DNA of 64,000 nucleotides from Ignelater luminosus (lineage: Eukaryota > Arthropoda > Insecta > Coleoptera > Elateridae): assembly GCA_011009095.1 (NCBI GenBank), contig VTPC01003991.1, positions 165,334 to 229,333 on the forward strand, read 5' to 3'. Position 1 is the stretch's first letter, and the number at the start of each line of letters is the position of its first letter. The notes beneath the pieces were generated by a model. The model did not search any database. It had not been told where the DNA came from and saw nothing but the letters and a program-made list of their open reading frames with translations. Of the stretch, positions 1-12,321 are shown piece after piece. The translations under genes and the position numbers were made by a program.

Positions 1-1481
1 TCCAAATATTTCTCACCAACATACCTTATAATAAACTGCAATAAATGTTTTCACATTCAATTCCTGAAGTTCAACCGGTTAATCACACAATAATAGCGGT
101 TCATTCTATTTTTCTAAATACGAATACATTTCTTTTTGATTTCACGTTCAAGACAGGTAGGTACAATCACCTAACGGAATGTGCATTCACATGAAGTTTG
201 TTACTGATTTAAATCCAGATAAAAGGCAAATAGAAAACAAAAGCACATTCAAACATTCTCTTCTCTATTAGAGATTTAGGATAAAATTAACAAGAAAATA
301 AAAAATTCAAAACCACAACGCTATTTCACAATCATTTTCTATTTATAATCACACCACTCAATTGTTTTTAATTTAAATAAATAAATACTTTTTAGTTAAA
401 TTAGAATTCGCCCATATTATTATAATGCAAAAACAAACTCAAAACTTTAGTAAGATTAGCATTATTAAAAAATTAACCTAAAAAATCTAACAAACCTTTT
501 AATCCATTTTGTAATAAAACGGTTAAGCCGCTTCTTTTTTCCCATTCCCACTATAATAAATGAAAGCAAGATAAAACGGATTTATTTATTATTTTATACG
601 TTAAGCTTGTTAGAAAATAATGCATTTAATTTATAGGCACACACACATTCAACAGCAAAAAGCTCACTCGAGTATTATTTCTGGATAAACTAACCAAATT
701 AGAACATAGCTCTAGACTTTAGAAATTCCCCCATTGGTTATTTATAGACACCCTCTAAAGGTGATGCTGATGATGCACATAGCACCTAACAAGTATTACT
801 AATGCAGTCGCAGTAGTAATAAAAACGTGGTATTGTACTAAAAATTGCAAGCTTGAGATATTACAAAAGCTTTGATTGTTCATCGTTTCAATTGGAGATC
901 AATTTTGGTACTTGAAATTAACGGTTTACGCCAAAAATGAGAATAAAAAAATAATAATTTAAGGTTAAACAAAATATTTTCATGATTGTACTTCGACTTT
1001 TTTTTTCTACTGATATGAAATATAGCGTAAGCGTGAGTGTTTTTTCTTTTTTCAAACGGAACGCCTACGCGAATTTGATTTCATTGAATAGTTTACTTGA
1101 ATGTTTTTCATCGATATGAGGTCCTACATAGATATTCGTCTGCTTTCGGAAGTTATTGAATACAAATAATTTTCAAATGTGCTCGAAGTCGAACAAAGAC
1201 AAAAACTAATTATTTAGTAAAAACCGATCAAGTGACAAATTAAACAACTGCATCTTACTGAGAAACAAAAGGTAATCGCAAAAATGTTTTTCCATGCTCA
1301 ACTTTAAATTATCAAGGTTTTTTTCCGGAAAAAATCTGAGAATTTTCGTTTTTAGCAAATTATTTAGTAAGCCATGGATTTTAATGTAGAAACAGTGATC
1401 TTCAAAACATGCTAATTCGTTCTATTACTGCTTAAGGTTTATAAGATTGTTTTTTAGAAGAAAAATAAACCTGTTTAAATG
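1..1481. other. AT-rich intergenic DNA, no gene seen
   Basis: Very AT-rich sequence with stop codons in all frames and only short A/T homopolymer runs. I see no coding signature, RNA gene or clear repeat boundary here. It may contain upstream or intronic sequence of a neighbouring gene outside the window, which cannot be judged from this sequence. Confidence 0.5.
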
Positions 1482-1725
1482 TACAGGATGTTCCAATTCG
1501 AATCCAAACATTGAGGTTGCAAAAAACTATTAGAGACAGAAAGTGACAAAGTTACTGATTTATTAGTTCCAAACATTTTGTTTTCTAAAAATTTATTTTC
1601 GGTGTTTCTAGAGCAGTTTTCCCTAATCAGATAGTATTATTGTAACAACTTTTAATTTCTAAATTATTTTTGTCCACATCTTCCACTATAAAAAAAAACT
1701 AAAGTGACCTGAAGGACACCCTGTA
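1482..1725. mobile_element. short inverted-repeat element (MITE-like), TACAGG ends
   Basis: The left end reads TACAGGATGTTCC and the right end, reversed, TACAGGGTGTCC, so the two ends are imperfect inverted copies about 244 bp apart. The interior is AT-rich and non-coding. The same TACAGGGTG-type end recurs through the window, including at a mariner-group element with a transposase fragment (39337-40625). A non-autonomous Tc1/mariner-type element is therefore the best guess, but the arms are short and the assignment is tentative. Confidence 0.4.
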
Positions 1726-3058
1726 TTTAAAAAAACGATTTTGAATAATTTCATTTATAAATCTAGATACATACCTTTTTAGTTCTGCATTATATTTTTA
1801 TGTCAGTTTTTAAGTTTGTCTTCAAAACAGTACACGTTTTCTCTTGTTATTGTGCCAATTAGAAAATAACAGAAAAAAGTATCTGTAATTGACTTAGGGA
1901 CAAGGCAATTATTAGTCAAACGTCATTAGTGTAATTTCCTTTTCCTTTTATTCCGTGGTAAAAATAAAACAAACAGAAAGGACTCTTCCAAAACGTCACA
2001 GCACCATGGCAAAACTTGTAAGATGGTATTTTCACCGAAGCAAACGCATCAAAATGGGACTTCTGTCATGGTTCAACAAATGACTGAGGTAAGGGAGATT
2101 TTAGTTTCTTTTTATCAAGATTTGAACCATTTTATTAGAAAGCGTTATTATCACGTACCTTAGAATCTTGGCTGCAGAAAAGGCTTAGGTGACCCCATTC
2201 GAAAAATAGCCCACTGAATTTGTCAAAAATCAAAAAAAGGGTAAAAATATCTGAATGGGTCCTATTTACAGCGACAGCCTTCTATATTTTTAGGGTTAAA
2301 TTAAATCTCGGGAACGAGAGGTTATTATATTAAACATCTGATCATAAATTGCGTTCCGTTCCATCTTTGTCGCCATTAATCATCAAACTATCGTACGTAT
2401 TATCTATACTCTTTACCACTGGTATGGCCAGTTGGTACAAATCGTCTTTGTGTTTTCTTTAGCAATTGTTTAATACTTCAAAAGCAACTTATCGTATGAA
2501 GATGGAACTTTCTTTGTAGGTAGGTACAGTACAGGGCGAAGACTTGATTGTAATAAACAGTTTGGTTTAAGGTATTAGATGTATCAGACGACACCAATCG
2601 TCTTTTGTTTTATCTCTGAAGAGTGTTGAAATTTCTCGAAAACACCAGTTCACGAGAAGATGAGATTTGCTTTGTCGTTACTGCTAGAAAGAAGACTTCT
2701 GTCATCATCTTTTTTTTTCGTGGTTCGATTGTACATTATGAATGGAAGGTCCAATCGAGATAGGACCTCCACTATATGTTAAATGGCCTGAATTAGGATG
2801 ATAAATACACTAGATGACGCCGATCTTTCTTTGCTTTTCTCTTGACGAGTGTTTAATTTGCTCTGTTGGTAGTGGTGGGGGAAAGGCTTTTAAACAATCA
2901 TAATACCAATGATTCTTTTGTTTTTCAGTGAACGGGAGGTTTTAATTTTAACTGATGACCGTGCTTTTCGATACATACGCAACTTTCAATTCTGCATTGA
3001 TCAGTACCGGGGCGTTTGATCAATATAAGTTGAACGTGAATAAAAAACAGAACAGCAG
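1726..3058. other. intergenic DNA with faint repeated phrases
   Basis: No gene recognised. A phrase like ATCGTCTTT...TTTTCTTT...AGTGTTTAA recurs loosely near 2437, 2597 and 2820, suggesting an old degenerate repeat. The 27-codon frame at 2006-2086 is too short and unsupported to call. Confidence 0.35.
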
Positions 3059-3296
3059 TGCTTGTAATTTAGCTCTCTTAAAGCAGCAGTAATGGAAAGC
3101 GTAGCCCGACTCGTATTCGTATCTAGCTATCTTAAAGGCAATAGAGGGCTAGGTCCGATCTTGGGGCACCGCAGCTGGCCCGTCTTCGAGTTTAGCTCTA
3201 TCAGAAGTTAATGAAAGGCGAAGCTCGACCTTGGATCACCACAGATGACCCGATCCACTTCGTAATTATCTCTTTGAGAAGATTAATGGCTCGTTT
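3059..3296. repeat. degenerate tandem repeat, unit about 60-75 bp
   Basis: Three to four diverged units lie head to tail. Each carries a variant of TTTAGCTCTCTTAAAG followed by AATGGAAAGCG-like and CTCGACCTTGG-like phrases and a GACCCGATC/GGCCCGTC tail. Units start near 3064, 3118, 3187 and 3257. The local GC content is clearly above the flanks. Unit lengths differ, so this is an old minisatellite or a decayed repeat array rather than a young satellite. No coding potential is seen. Confidence 0.5.
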
Positions 3297-5742
3297 TTAT
3301 AAATCGAAGATGTTTACGGTTACGCTATGGGCTTCGTTTTAGGCATCGTTAATGTTTCATGGTCGCACTTTTATAAATCGATAATTCGACACGGTTCTAT
3401 CATATTCAACAAACCCCGAAGGAGTTGTTACTGAATTTGCGAAGTCTGTGGGTCCGTATTTTTTTAAATTTTGAAGTTTAGACTTCAGATTTGGATTCTA
3501 CATCAAAAACTAAAGACAACGTGGTGTCTTCGTTTTTTGATATCTTTTCAGGAACATGGTCAAAATGGTCGCCGAAATTTGAAAAAAGTAACAAAACGAA
3601 GTTCGTTGTGGTTATGCTTTGCATTCCCAGATGTTTTTATTTTGAAATTGTTTAAAGTAATAATACTCTGATGTTTCCCATGTTTTTATACTAAATAAAA
3701 GTTTCAAAAGATATCAACATGTTGTACAATTGGTAATCAGTACATCCACATTGAAGCTATAGGCATGATTTCGATATCACTCCAAATGCCAAAAAGGAAG
3801 TTTTAGTAAGTTAGATTATTAAAAAAACTGTTTTGCTTATCACTGCTGATGACTATCGAAGACGCTGACTTATGTTATTATTGGAAATGAGCCCACTCGT
3901 TAATTCTGGCCCATTGACTTCGTTTCCCTCGACTTCGTTAGATAACATATGACCCATTAAACTAAAAATAATTAAAGTAAGATAAATTTCAATAACGCAA
4001 CTTATTCTTCATTCTTCAACTATGGTGGAGTTCTACCCAACTTAACGAACGCTAAGATAAATAACAAAATACAAGGATCAACAATTTCACTTTTTAACAA
4101 TGATGATTATTGATTTCTAAATACACATTTGATATTATTTCAACATAAGCGTTACACGATAAACGTTATTGTGTAAATCTTGAACTGTTTTCTAACAATT
4201 TGTTTAATAAGACGGTAGAAACATTTTAAGTTGTTTAATTGCCTAAAATAGTACTATACCTATACTATATTTCATCGCGATTTCCTAATGCAAAAATTTT
4301 GACATTTTCTAATTAATTTACTTTTCTGATACGCATACAAAAATCAGAATGTACTCTATAAACATTATTATTATTATTGTGTTAAGAAAAGCAATAAGAA
4401 TGAAAATCGTCCTTGTCGAAAGCATCGTCTTACGAAAGTTATGAATTTATGATATATTGCATAGGATGACTAACAAACCGAAACGAATTAACTAGGATAA
4501 GATTACCTAAGAAAAATTAAGAAAACTAAAAACGAACGATTGATTAGTTTGGATCATTCTAATCGAGGTAATTTAAAAGTCATTCAAATATCAAATTGTT
4601 CTAATTAGTTAAAGCATCAAATATAATTGAAATTGCAAACCGTGAAAGGTTCTTGGAAAACTTTTGAAATATTACCAACTCCTCGTATTACACTTTAGTT
4701 TAAATCATTTCACAATGCGTTTTTTAGCGAATTTTGTAAAACAAAGAAGAAAAACTCTATCCAAAAGGTTTTCGTCAAAGATCATTAATCAAGGTCGGAT
4801 ATTTGCCTCATTTCCTTTTTTTTATATTACGCCTCTGCCTTGTTTTCAATTTAGGATCTAAACGACTCGAATTTGAAGAAAATAATTTTACTTATATGAC
4901 TTACGTAATAAATTTGGACACTATGGTCGTTTAGTGACCCCATTCTGCCGGCATTCTTGCGAGTTGAACTGTAATTGCACTTAAAAAAACAATTTAAACT
5001 GATGCAGTCACGTTTAACACCAGAGAATATGGTACTATTCTGAAGACTAAACTGCTATTATTTCCGGAAAAATATTAAATGTAGGTAGCATACAAGTTTA
5101 ACAAGTTTAGTCACTTATGCAAATTTGGCCATTCAAACCAAAAGTTATTTGCATTTCGATGAACTTATACATCCCATAAAAAAGTGCAAGCATACGAAAA
5201 AAAGCGAAGGTTAAACATATAAAGCCGCAATTTCCTCATTATTATTAACAACAACAAAACAAGCAGGAAAAGAATTAAGATGGTATTAGAAAAAAATATT
5301 GTTATCTCTAGATTATTGATAAAACTTATCATATAAAACACACTATTAGGCGTTAAGTTAAACAGGCGTTTACAGGTAAGAAAAAAAATAAAATCACAAC
5401 TTACCTACTGAAATCACACACACAGTAATGAATGGAAAATAAGATTAGTTTACATTTATAATATATGAAATGATTTAATAGGGTGTGACCTACAATGCGC
5501 CTAAATGAAATGCTAAACGCACTGCCTACACGTCAAAACACTGCCATGTTGAATTTTAAAAAGTAGACTGGAATGAAATGTCAACTATGCCGATAAAACA
5601 GGTTTCGTTTAGATATTAGCCCTTCAGATACTAGATGACAGCAACCAACTTAAAATATTTAAAATTTTTTTTTTAAATAAAGGTTTTATTTAATTTTTAA
5701 TAATAAAACTTAAAAATCTTTTAAACAGACAAGTTGCATAAT
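3297..5742. other. AT-rich intergenic DNA upstream of the AAA ATPase gene
   Basis: No gene, RNA or strong repeat recognised. Short open frames at 3471-3671 and 4664-4861 have AT-driven composition and no family resemblance. The last 100 bases before the ATPase start are A/T runs and presumably include its promoter and 5' untranslated region, without a recognisable core element. Confidence 0.4.
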
Positions 5743-7341
5743 ATGTCCGATCATCAGACGTTTTTATTAGACTTGTATCATGAAGCTGTACAATGGTAAA
5801 TAATAACATTCTCACATTTTTGAAACTGCAAGATTAATAATATCTCATTTTAAGTTTTCAAGATTTAAGTGCTGTGTTTGAGCAAACGCCACAGCTACTC
5901 ACCTTATCAAAAAGGCAGCAGATCGATATTTGTCTAGAAAAAGTTCAACATCTTATTCAAATTGAAGAGGCCAACCCATCTTATGATAAACATAACAGAG
6001 AAATTGTTAGTGTCTTACCGTTACTCTACACACAATTGCAACAGCTAAAATATAATCACAATTTTACACAAATTACATCCTGTGCAACTTCAACTTCCAT
6101 AAAGACAAGTCAAAAAGCTAAAGAAGAAAAGGACTTAAGGGATTCCATAAAAAAGACTCAAATTACTCCACGGATTCAAGGATTTGAAGATATTGCAGGA
6201 TTATTTTTTGTGAAGAAAATACTAGCAACATTAGTTTTGCTACCAATACGTCAACCACAACTTTATGCAAATCAAAAAATATCTAATTCAATATTACTGT
6301 ATGGACCACCTGGTACTGGAAAAACACAACTTGTACATGCTTTAGCTGCTGAAGCTTCTGCTTGTTTATTTTCAGTTGCACCAAGTAATATTTTATCTTG
6401 TTACATTGGGCAATCAGAAAAGTAAGTAGATTCATAGTTATTTATAACTATTATTATTTTTTATTTATTTAGACTGATACATACATTATTTAAAATTGTA
6501 AAAGAAAAACGAGATCATACTACTATACTTTTTATGGATGAAATTGATGGATTGTGTCGACGCAGAAGTGGAGATGAAGCAGAATGGAGCCGTCGGTATG
6601 AATTTTAGATGTAACAGTTTTCTAAGCTATAGATACCTTTCCTTAAGACACAATTAATAGTACTAATAATTAATTAGGTAAACACATCAGCTAATTCTTC
6701 TTTGTACATTATTATTTTTTATGGTTCACTGAGACTAACAATTGTTTATAATTAAAAGAAAGTATAGCATCAATCATATTAATATAATTAAGAACTTACA
6801 TTGCAGGTTGAAGACTGAATTATTATGTCAATTAACAGCACTTGAAGACTGTCCTAATATATTTCTAATATGTGCTACCAACTGTCCATGGGATTTGGAT
6901 CCAGCATTTTATAGACGCTTCCAGAAACGCATTTATATACCTCTTCCATCACGTCCAGATAGATTTGATTTACTCAAACTGTTTACTAAGAATACATCAT
7001 TAGAAACAACTTCAAATGAGTGGGGTCCTTTATTAAGTAAGACAGAAGGTTATTCAGGATCAGACTTAGCCGATTTGGTGCGCCATGCATTTAATATTCC
7101 TCTGACTGAATTAATAGATAATAAATCTTGGGTAGTAGTTAATGATAATTTATATCAACCAGCTTCTGTTAATCATAGCTTTACATCATTAATACAATGT
7201 GATGTACAAGAATTGCCACCAAAATCTGTACAAGCACGAAACATACAATTCACTGACTTAATGGCAGCAGCTAATGCTGTTAAGAAAACTATTTCTGATG
7301 CTGATATTAAAAGATATGAAATGTTTGAAAATATAATTTAA
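5743..7341 (+). CDS. Vps4/katanin-like AAA ATPase
   Basis: Four exons join in frame: 5743-5795, 5855-6421, 6473-6595, 6807-7341, all with GT-AG introns of 59, 51 and 211 bp, giving about 425 residues, close to Vps4. The start ATG opens an N-terminal helical region (about residues 1-60) resembling a microtubule-interacting (MIT) domain. Walker A is GPPGTGKT (about 168-175), Walker B ILFMDEID (about 224-231), sensor 1 ICATN, and the arginine-finger segment YRRFQKRIYIPLP. The C-terminal helix ends in DIKRYEMFE, as in the meiotic clade of AAA proteins (Vps4, katanin, spastin, fidgetin). By family it should be a hexameric ATPase that remodels ESCRT-III filaments or severs microtubules. Pore loop 1 reads CYIGQSE where Vps4 has KWxGES. 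The protein is diverged enough to be a paralogue rather than canonical Vps4. Family is certain, exact orthology is not. Confidence 0.88.
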
Positions 7342-7545
7342 GTCTACAAATGTTATTAGTTCATTAGATGTAAGATCAATTTCTAGACTGTTATAAATTG
7401 TATTGATACCATAGTTGATAGTTAAGAATACAATATCATGATTATTATTATAGATAAAAATATTTGCATTATGCCATATTCAATTTAAATTAGTTTATTA
7501 ATTGAGGATTAACTACTATAATGATTATTATAAAAAAACCTATAT

Positions 7546-7551
7546 ATTAAA
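7546..7551 (+). promoter_or_regulatory. candidate polyadenylation signal (ATTAAA)
   Basis: ATTAAA about 205 bp after the AAA ATPase stop codon, the best-placed canonical variant in an A/T-rich 3' flank. The sequence is so AT-rich that chance matches are common. Confidence 0.3.
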
Positions 7552-8404
7552 GTTGTGAACTATATTTAAAAAATTGTTTGTTTCATCTAATCTGTGTTTT
7601 TACTTCTGATATCAATGGGGGAAACTCAATTCAGGTACGACGTTTGGTGGGATTTTTGTAAGTTCTGTTGAATGGGCATTTGATTTTTGTGTTGTTATTA
7701 ACATACTGATTACTGACCTTAAAAATTAAAAATACCTACTAGTAAACTCTTTTTAACTAAACTGTTATTATACAGGGTGTATCCTAAATGGCAGTGATAC
7801 TTTCAGTACAACACCAATTTGCTGTTATTAACTCTGTCTTTTAGGAGTTATTAGAGGTTGAAGATTTCTCGCTTGATTCTGGATTGTTAATAAATAGTTT
7901 AATATTACATCTGAACAAAGTTTGAACATAAATAAGACTAACTGAATAGTATTTGTATGATATTTTGCATTAGCATATTAGTAAATTGCTTCTTAAAATG
8001 ATAGATTCCTTAACAGCATTGATTTTTAAAGATATTGCAATGTTACTATTATTACTGTATCCAAGAAACACAGAAAACTTTTCATTAAAATAAATTAAAG
8101 TAACCTCATTTACGGTCATTTTCGAACAAATAACAACTGTCAGCTTATCTTGTTTTTGAGTTATGTTGTAAGTAAGTTTTAGTTCTTTTTAGATGCTTTT
8201 TCTTTTATTGCTTTACTGATTTGTTCTCAAGTTCTTTATTAATAAAAAAATCATTTTTATGAAGAGGAAATGGAGTTCGAAAAACCCATTAATTCAGAGA
8301 ATCAATTAGGGTGTAAAAATCTTAACTAGGTACTTCCTAAGATTCAACTTAAAGTTATAGATTTATTAAATTAATTTTCATTTTTAGAACAAGCTATTTA
8401 GAGT
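7552..8404. other. intergenic DNA between the ATPase gene and the transposon
   Basis: AT-rich and non-coding. One TACAGGGTGTATCC motif at about 7773 matches the end motif of other small elements in the window, but I did not find its partner end. Confidence 0.4.
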
Positions 8405-9667
8405 ATGCTTGGTAACTCCTGGCACAAAGTTAAAGAGAGTTGTAGAATGAAACAGAATATTCCAAAAAATATGAAATTTATTTGAAATTATAGACAATAC
8501 ATTTAATTTAATTCTTAATGCTTATAAGTTATAAGATTCATATTTCTGCCAACTTTGGGAAGCTTCTTTCTTAGATGGCTCATTAAAGCTGGACCATTAT
8601 TTTCTGACACTTTTCGAGCTGCAGTTTGCATTATCCGATGAAACGAATTTAGATTTTTAGCAGGCGCTTTTCTTTTGGCATATTTCCTTTTTAGTAATGC
8701 CCAATACTTTTCAATGGGTCGAACCTGAGGTGTATTTGAAGCATTATTTACTTTTGTTACAAAATCCACATTGTTTTGTTTAAGGAATTCCGTACATTGT
8801 ACAGCATAATGGCATGTTGCCATATCCGGCCAAAAAAGAACAACTCTATTTTTGATAAAGAGAATAAATCTTTTGCTTAAACATTCCTTTAAATATGTTT
8901 GGCAATTCCTGATCCCTGTAAATATATAAGGTTTCGAAACGTTACCATATTCATCCAATTTTCTAAAGAATTTTTTTTTAGGTTTGAATTTTTTTTTTAG
9001 GAGGCACATCCTCACTTGAAGTACAATGATAGTATTTTCTATCAGGCACATCATTTGGATCAACTGCTCATCTGTAATAATTATCTTTCCACTTTTAACA
9101 AGAGTCAATTTTTCTACAAGCGGTTTTCGCTCTCGATTTCCAGTCATTGATGTAGTGAGGAACGCTTTTGCATACATGTGACTTAATTCCAGCTTTATTT
9201 ACTGTAACTTCATGTAAATACGAAGGAGATATTTTTAAAATGGCAGCCGCTTTTCTCTCAGACATGTTTGGGTCCTTTTTATATAGTGCTTTAACACGAT
9301 CCGTTAACTTCTTATTCTTTAACAATATTGGACGTCCCCCTCCCAATTTGTAAATTGCAGATTGACATACCTTATATCATGATACAACATTGTATATAGT
9401 TCTTTTGGCTATCCCTTCTTTTATAAAATGTACAACTACGTTTTTCTTTTTCCTGTTCGCACAATGTTCAAAATAGTGGGAAGTTCTTTTTGCAAGTTCT
9501 TGATTTTGAATTGTTCTCATTATTGCATGCTTAGTTGTAGCTTCACTAAACTTATTTCACGTAAATATATAAGTAAGTAATGACGACTAAATTATGATTT
9601 GGCATTTACATTTAGAGGTTATACTTAAAATTATTTATGAAAAAGTGTGCCAGGAGTTACCAAGCAT
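8405..9667 (-). mobile_element. Tc1/mariner-group DNA transposon, DD37E spacing, near complete
   Basis: The ends are perfect inverted repeats: TGCTTGGTAACTCCTGGCAC at the left and its complement at the right (about 21 bp, 25 if the flanking TA and neighbouring bases are counted). Each end is bordered by a TA dinucleotide, the expected target-site duplication of the IS630/Tc1/mariner superfamily. The 1263-bp interior encodes one transposase on the minus strand (8515-9520). Perfect termini and only two coding breaks suggest a fairly recent insertion. It lies between the ATPase gene and the wit gene. Confidence 0.9.
8515..9520 (-). pseudogene. Tc1/mariner-group transposase, broken
   Basis: The minus-strand reading begins at ATG 9520-9518 (MRTIQNQELAKR) with an N-terminal helix-turn-helix region. 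It passes the GGGRP hinge and ends at 8515. A catalytic triad can be traced: D in ITDEQ, D in WPDMATCHYA, and E in RPIEKYWALLKRKY, with 37 residues between the second D and the E. One in-frame TGA lies near 9383-9381, before GGGRP. A frameshift falls near 9095-9130, where the KTACRK reading passes into the LTLVKSGKIIITDEQ frame. Otherwise the length (about 335 residues) is normal for Tc1-like transposases. No intron is expected for this family, so I read it as a recently inactivated copy. Confidence 0.88.
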
Positions 9668-10655
9668 ACTTGACTTGTCTTGGGTGGTTTGTTATTCTGA
9701 ACACAGTATAGTTCGGTTTTACCTTATATACTTCAAACGTAACTTTTTATATTATTATTAATTTTTGCCTAGGCACATGTTTACGCATTGTGATATTACT
9801 TATTAAGCTGGCATGGTGTTTATTTAACCCTGTAATTGGTCATTTGTCTATAGAGGGTTTGTTTCTACATAAATAAATAATGTTTTAAAGGTGCATACTT
9901 TTCAGTATTAGCCGACATTTGTGATCAGATTTTAGATTTATATTTTAATTGTCTTAGAAATTGGCCCAATCTGTATATGAAAAGTGATGTTGAGTTAACC
10001 AGGTTAATGCTAGTCATTCAAAAATGAAAACTCTAACTCCCATTTGAAAAGTAATCGAGTTTAATATAGTTGATCAGTGAGTGATGTACTGTAAATAACA
10101 GTATGCTGTGAAAGGTAGGTCAGCCTTATACATTTAATCACAAATGCCAGTTTATACCAAAAAATACACACTTTAAAAACTTCTTCAAAATCACATTCAA
10201 AACTATCATTGCAGCAATTAATTTTTAACAATCTTGATTTTCAACATAAATTGTTATAAAATAATGAAAATTACATAGGATTCATGTACGTGAATTTTTT
10301 TTGTCTGATGAAGTTATATAAAATGCTCTACCAGGCACTCTTTGAAGTAGATTTTAATTTGGTAAACAAAGTTAGGTGTTCATGTAACAGTAGTTAAATA
10401 GTTGTTTTTGTATTTCATGACTATTAAAACTATAAGTTTCCACTATACAGTCTATAACTTACAAAGCAGCTTTACCAACACATATTAAGTTTAACTCAGA
10501 CCAGGGTGGCAGACTCTGCTCATTCCTTGCCTCATCTGCTAATGTCCACTGCTAGTCTGCAAATATATCACTTTGGGTCCTTGTTAAACAAATATCTTAT
10601 ATGCAGATGATTTAAAATGTGGAAAAGTAGCAACTAATGTGATATATTACAATAT
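9668..10655. other. intergenic DNA, no gene seen
   Basis: AT-rich sequence without coding signature. No inverted or tandem repeat that I could trace. Confidence 0.4.
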
Positions 10656-10829
10656 GCAATCATTAAAATTTCAATTCCCAGTAGGCTGTAACATTTTCCT
10701 GTAAGGCGTAGCTTAGACACAATTTTTAATACAACTTGTCAGTTTGACAGATGATAATTTTATTGAAAATGGAATAAGCTACGACTTTCTTTTTCATAGC
10801 CTATTGGGAACTGAAATTTTAATGAATGC
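10656..10829. mobile_element. MITE-like inverted repeat, about 174 bp
   Basis: The left arm starts GCAATCATTAAAATTTCAAT and the right arm, reversed, GCATTCATTAAAATTTCAGT. Arms of about 55-60 bp (10656-10715 and 10775-10829) match at most positions, ending in the shared CGTAGCTTA. The roughly 60-bp centre is unrelated AT-rich sequence. Such long arms on a small non-coding unit are typical of fold-back MITEs. The target-site duplication is not clear, so the superfamily is open. Confidence 0.75.
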
Positions 10830-11859
10830 ATGGTATTAAGATATTAATATTAATATTTTAGAAATTCTCATGCATAATAAGGCAAGTATGGAATTAAGAC
10901 ATAATACTATATCAATGAAAGAAACATCTTTACACTTCAAAAGTTTATTATGTGTACATTTGTTATTTATTACATTATAGTTATTGTAATCCTAACGGAA
11001 AGAAAAAAAAATATGTATACTATATATAATAATTGAGTATTTATTACAAGAAACATACACTCGTACCTGAAAGCATTCCTTTATAATAAATGAAAAATCA
11101 TTTTTGCCCTGATTTTACAAAAACAGGAATGTCAAATGTAACACACGTCGCACAGCCAAAACGTAATTTAAAATTACAATAATAAAAATATAATCATGGC
11201 CAAAAAAATAACTTAACGAAAAATTTTAAATAAAATTTAATATCAATTTAATTGTAAAAAAAACCACTACACGACAAAAGAATAAAAGCATAAATCACAG
11301 AAGACATATTTGGAGAGTACTTGGTGTATTCTTAACTAATGTCTTAACTAAAACTGTTTTTTGAAATGATCAGTATATTTGCAAAATCAACTACTTGCGG
11401 TAATTAATAAATCATAAATGGTAGCAAAGTTTATTTTTTATTTATATGGCTTTTTAATACTAATAGTTGTTATTATTTACAGTAGGTATATTATGTCAAT
11501 TTGTCATGGGAATGCAATAAAAGGTTCTTTGTAACCTTTTACATTGCTTTAAATTTACAATAACAAAAAAAATGTAGTGGTAAGTAAACTTGTTGAAGTT
11601 CTCAAATTGGTAATAATAGAAACAACTGTGATCGACCTTCACTATATCGAGAAGTTCACCTGTCACTACCAAAGACTTTTCATCAGTTTAAATGAGCTAA
11701 TTATTTTACCTATGCAAATCCAATTAGACTTTTACCACAGTTACAGCTTCAGAATAAAAATTAACTCTTAATGAGAAAGAATGTAATAATCCTATCGCAA
11801 TTCACTTCTAGATCTATGCCCATTTTAATACAAAAGTATTTATTGCATGATTTTCTATA

Positions 11860-12321
11860 TACAGGGTATCACAGTTGAACATACCCTTAAATGCTCATCA
11901 CTGGTGGAAATGTCTAAATTAAGTTCTAATAAAAGAGTGAGAGTTTTATTATAATCAATATACAGAAGTAGTTTTCAAACTATTGAAAAAACCAAATTAC
12001 TAGAAATGAAGTTCTGACATCCTTAGATGTCACAGAATTCTGTCTTACTCAAAAATGATGCATCCCACAAGAAAAATACAAGAGAAATCTTTTCTAAATT
12101 GGTACAAATTTCAAAACTAACAAAATTATCCATTTTCCAGCAATATATCATATTTACTTCTCAAATATTATCCCACCCTTAGTCTTCACTCCTGGAAATA
12201 ATAATCAAAATAGGAATTTGTAGAATAGTAAGTGCTTTATAGTAACAACCACATGAAAAATCCATTGTTCTCCATAACACAAAAGAACAAGAAAATTTGA
12301 ATGAATCTTTGGCACCCTGTA
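11860..12321. mobile_element. possible TACAGGGT-ended MITE
   Basis: TACAGGGTATCAC at the left and, reversed, TACAGGGTGCCAA at the right, about 460 bp apart in inverted orientation with a non-coding interior. The matching arms are only about 10-12 bp, so chance pairing of two unrelated ends cannot be excluded. Confidence 0.3.

Noticed and set aside
3471-4861. Short plus-strand frames of about 65 codons
   Set aside because: Composition follows the AT-rich background and no conserved motif or splice context is visible.
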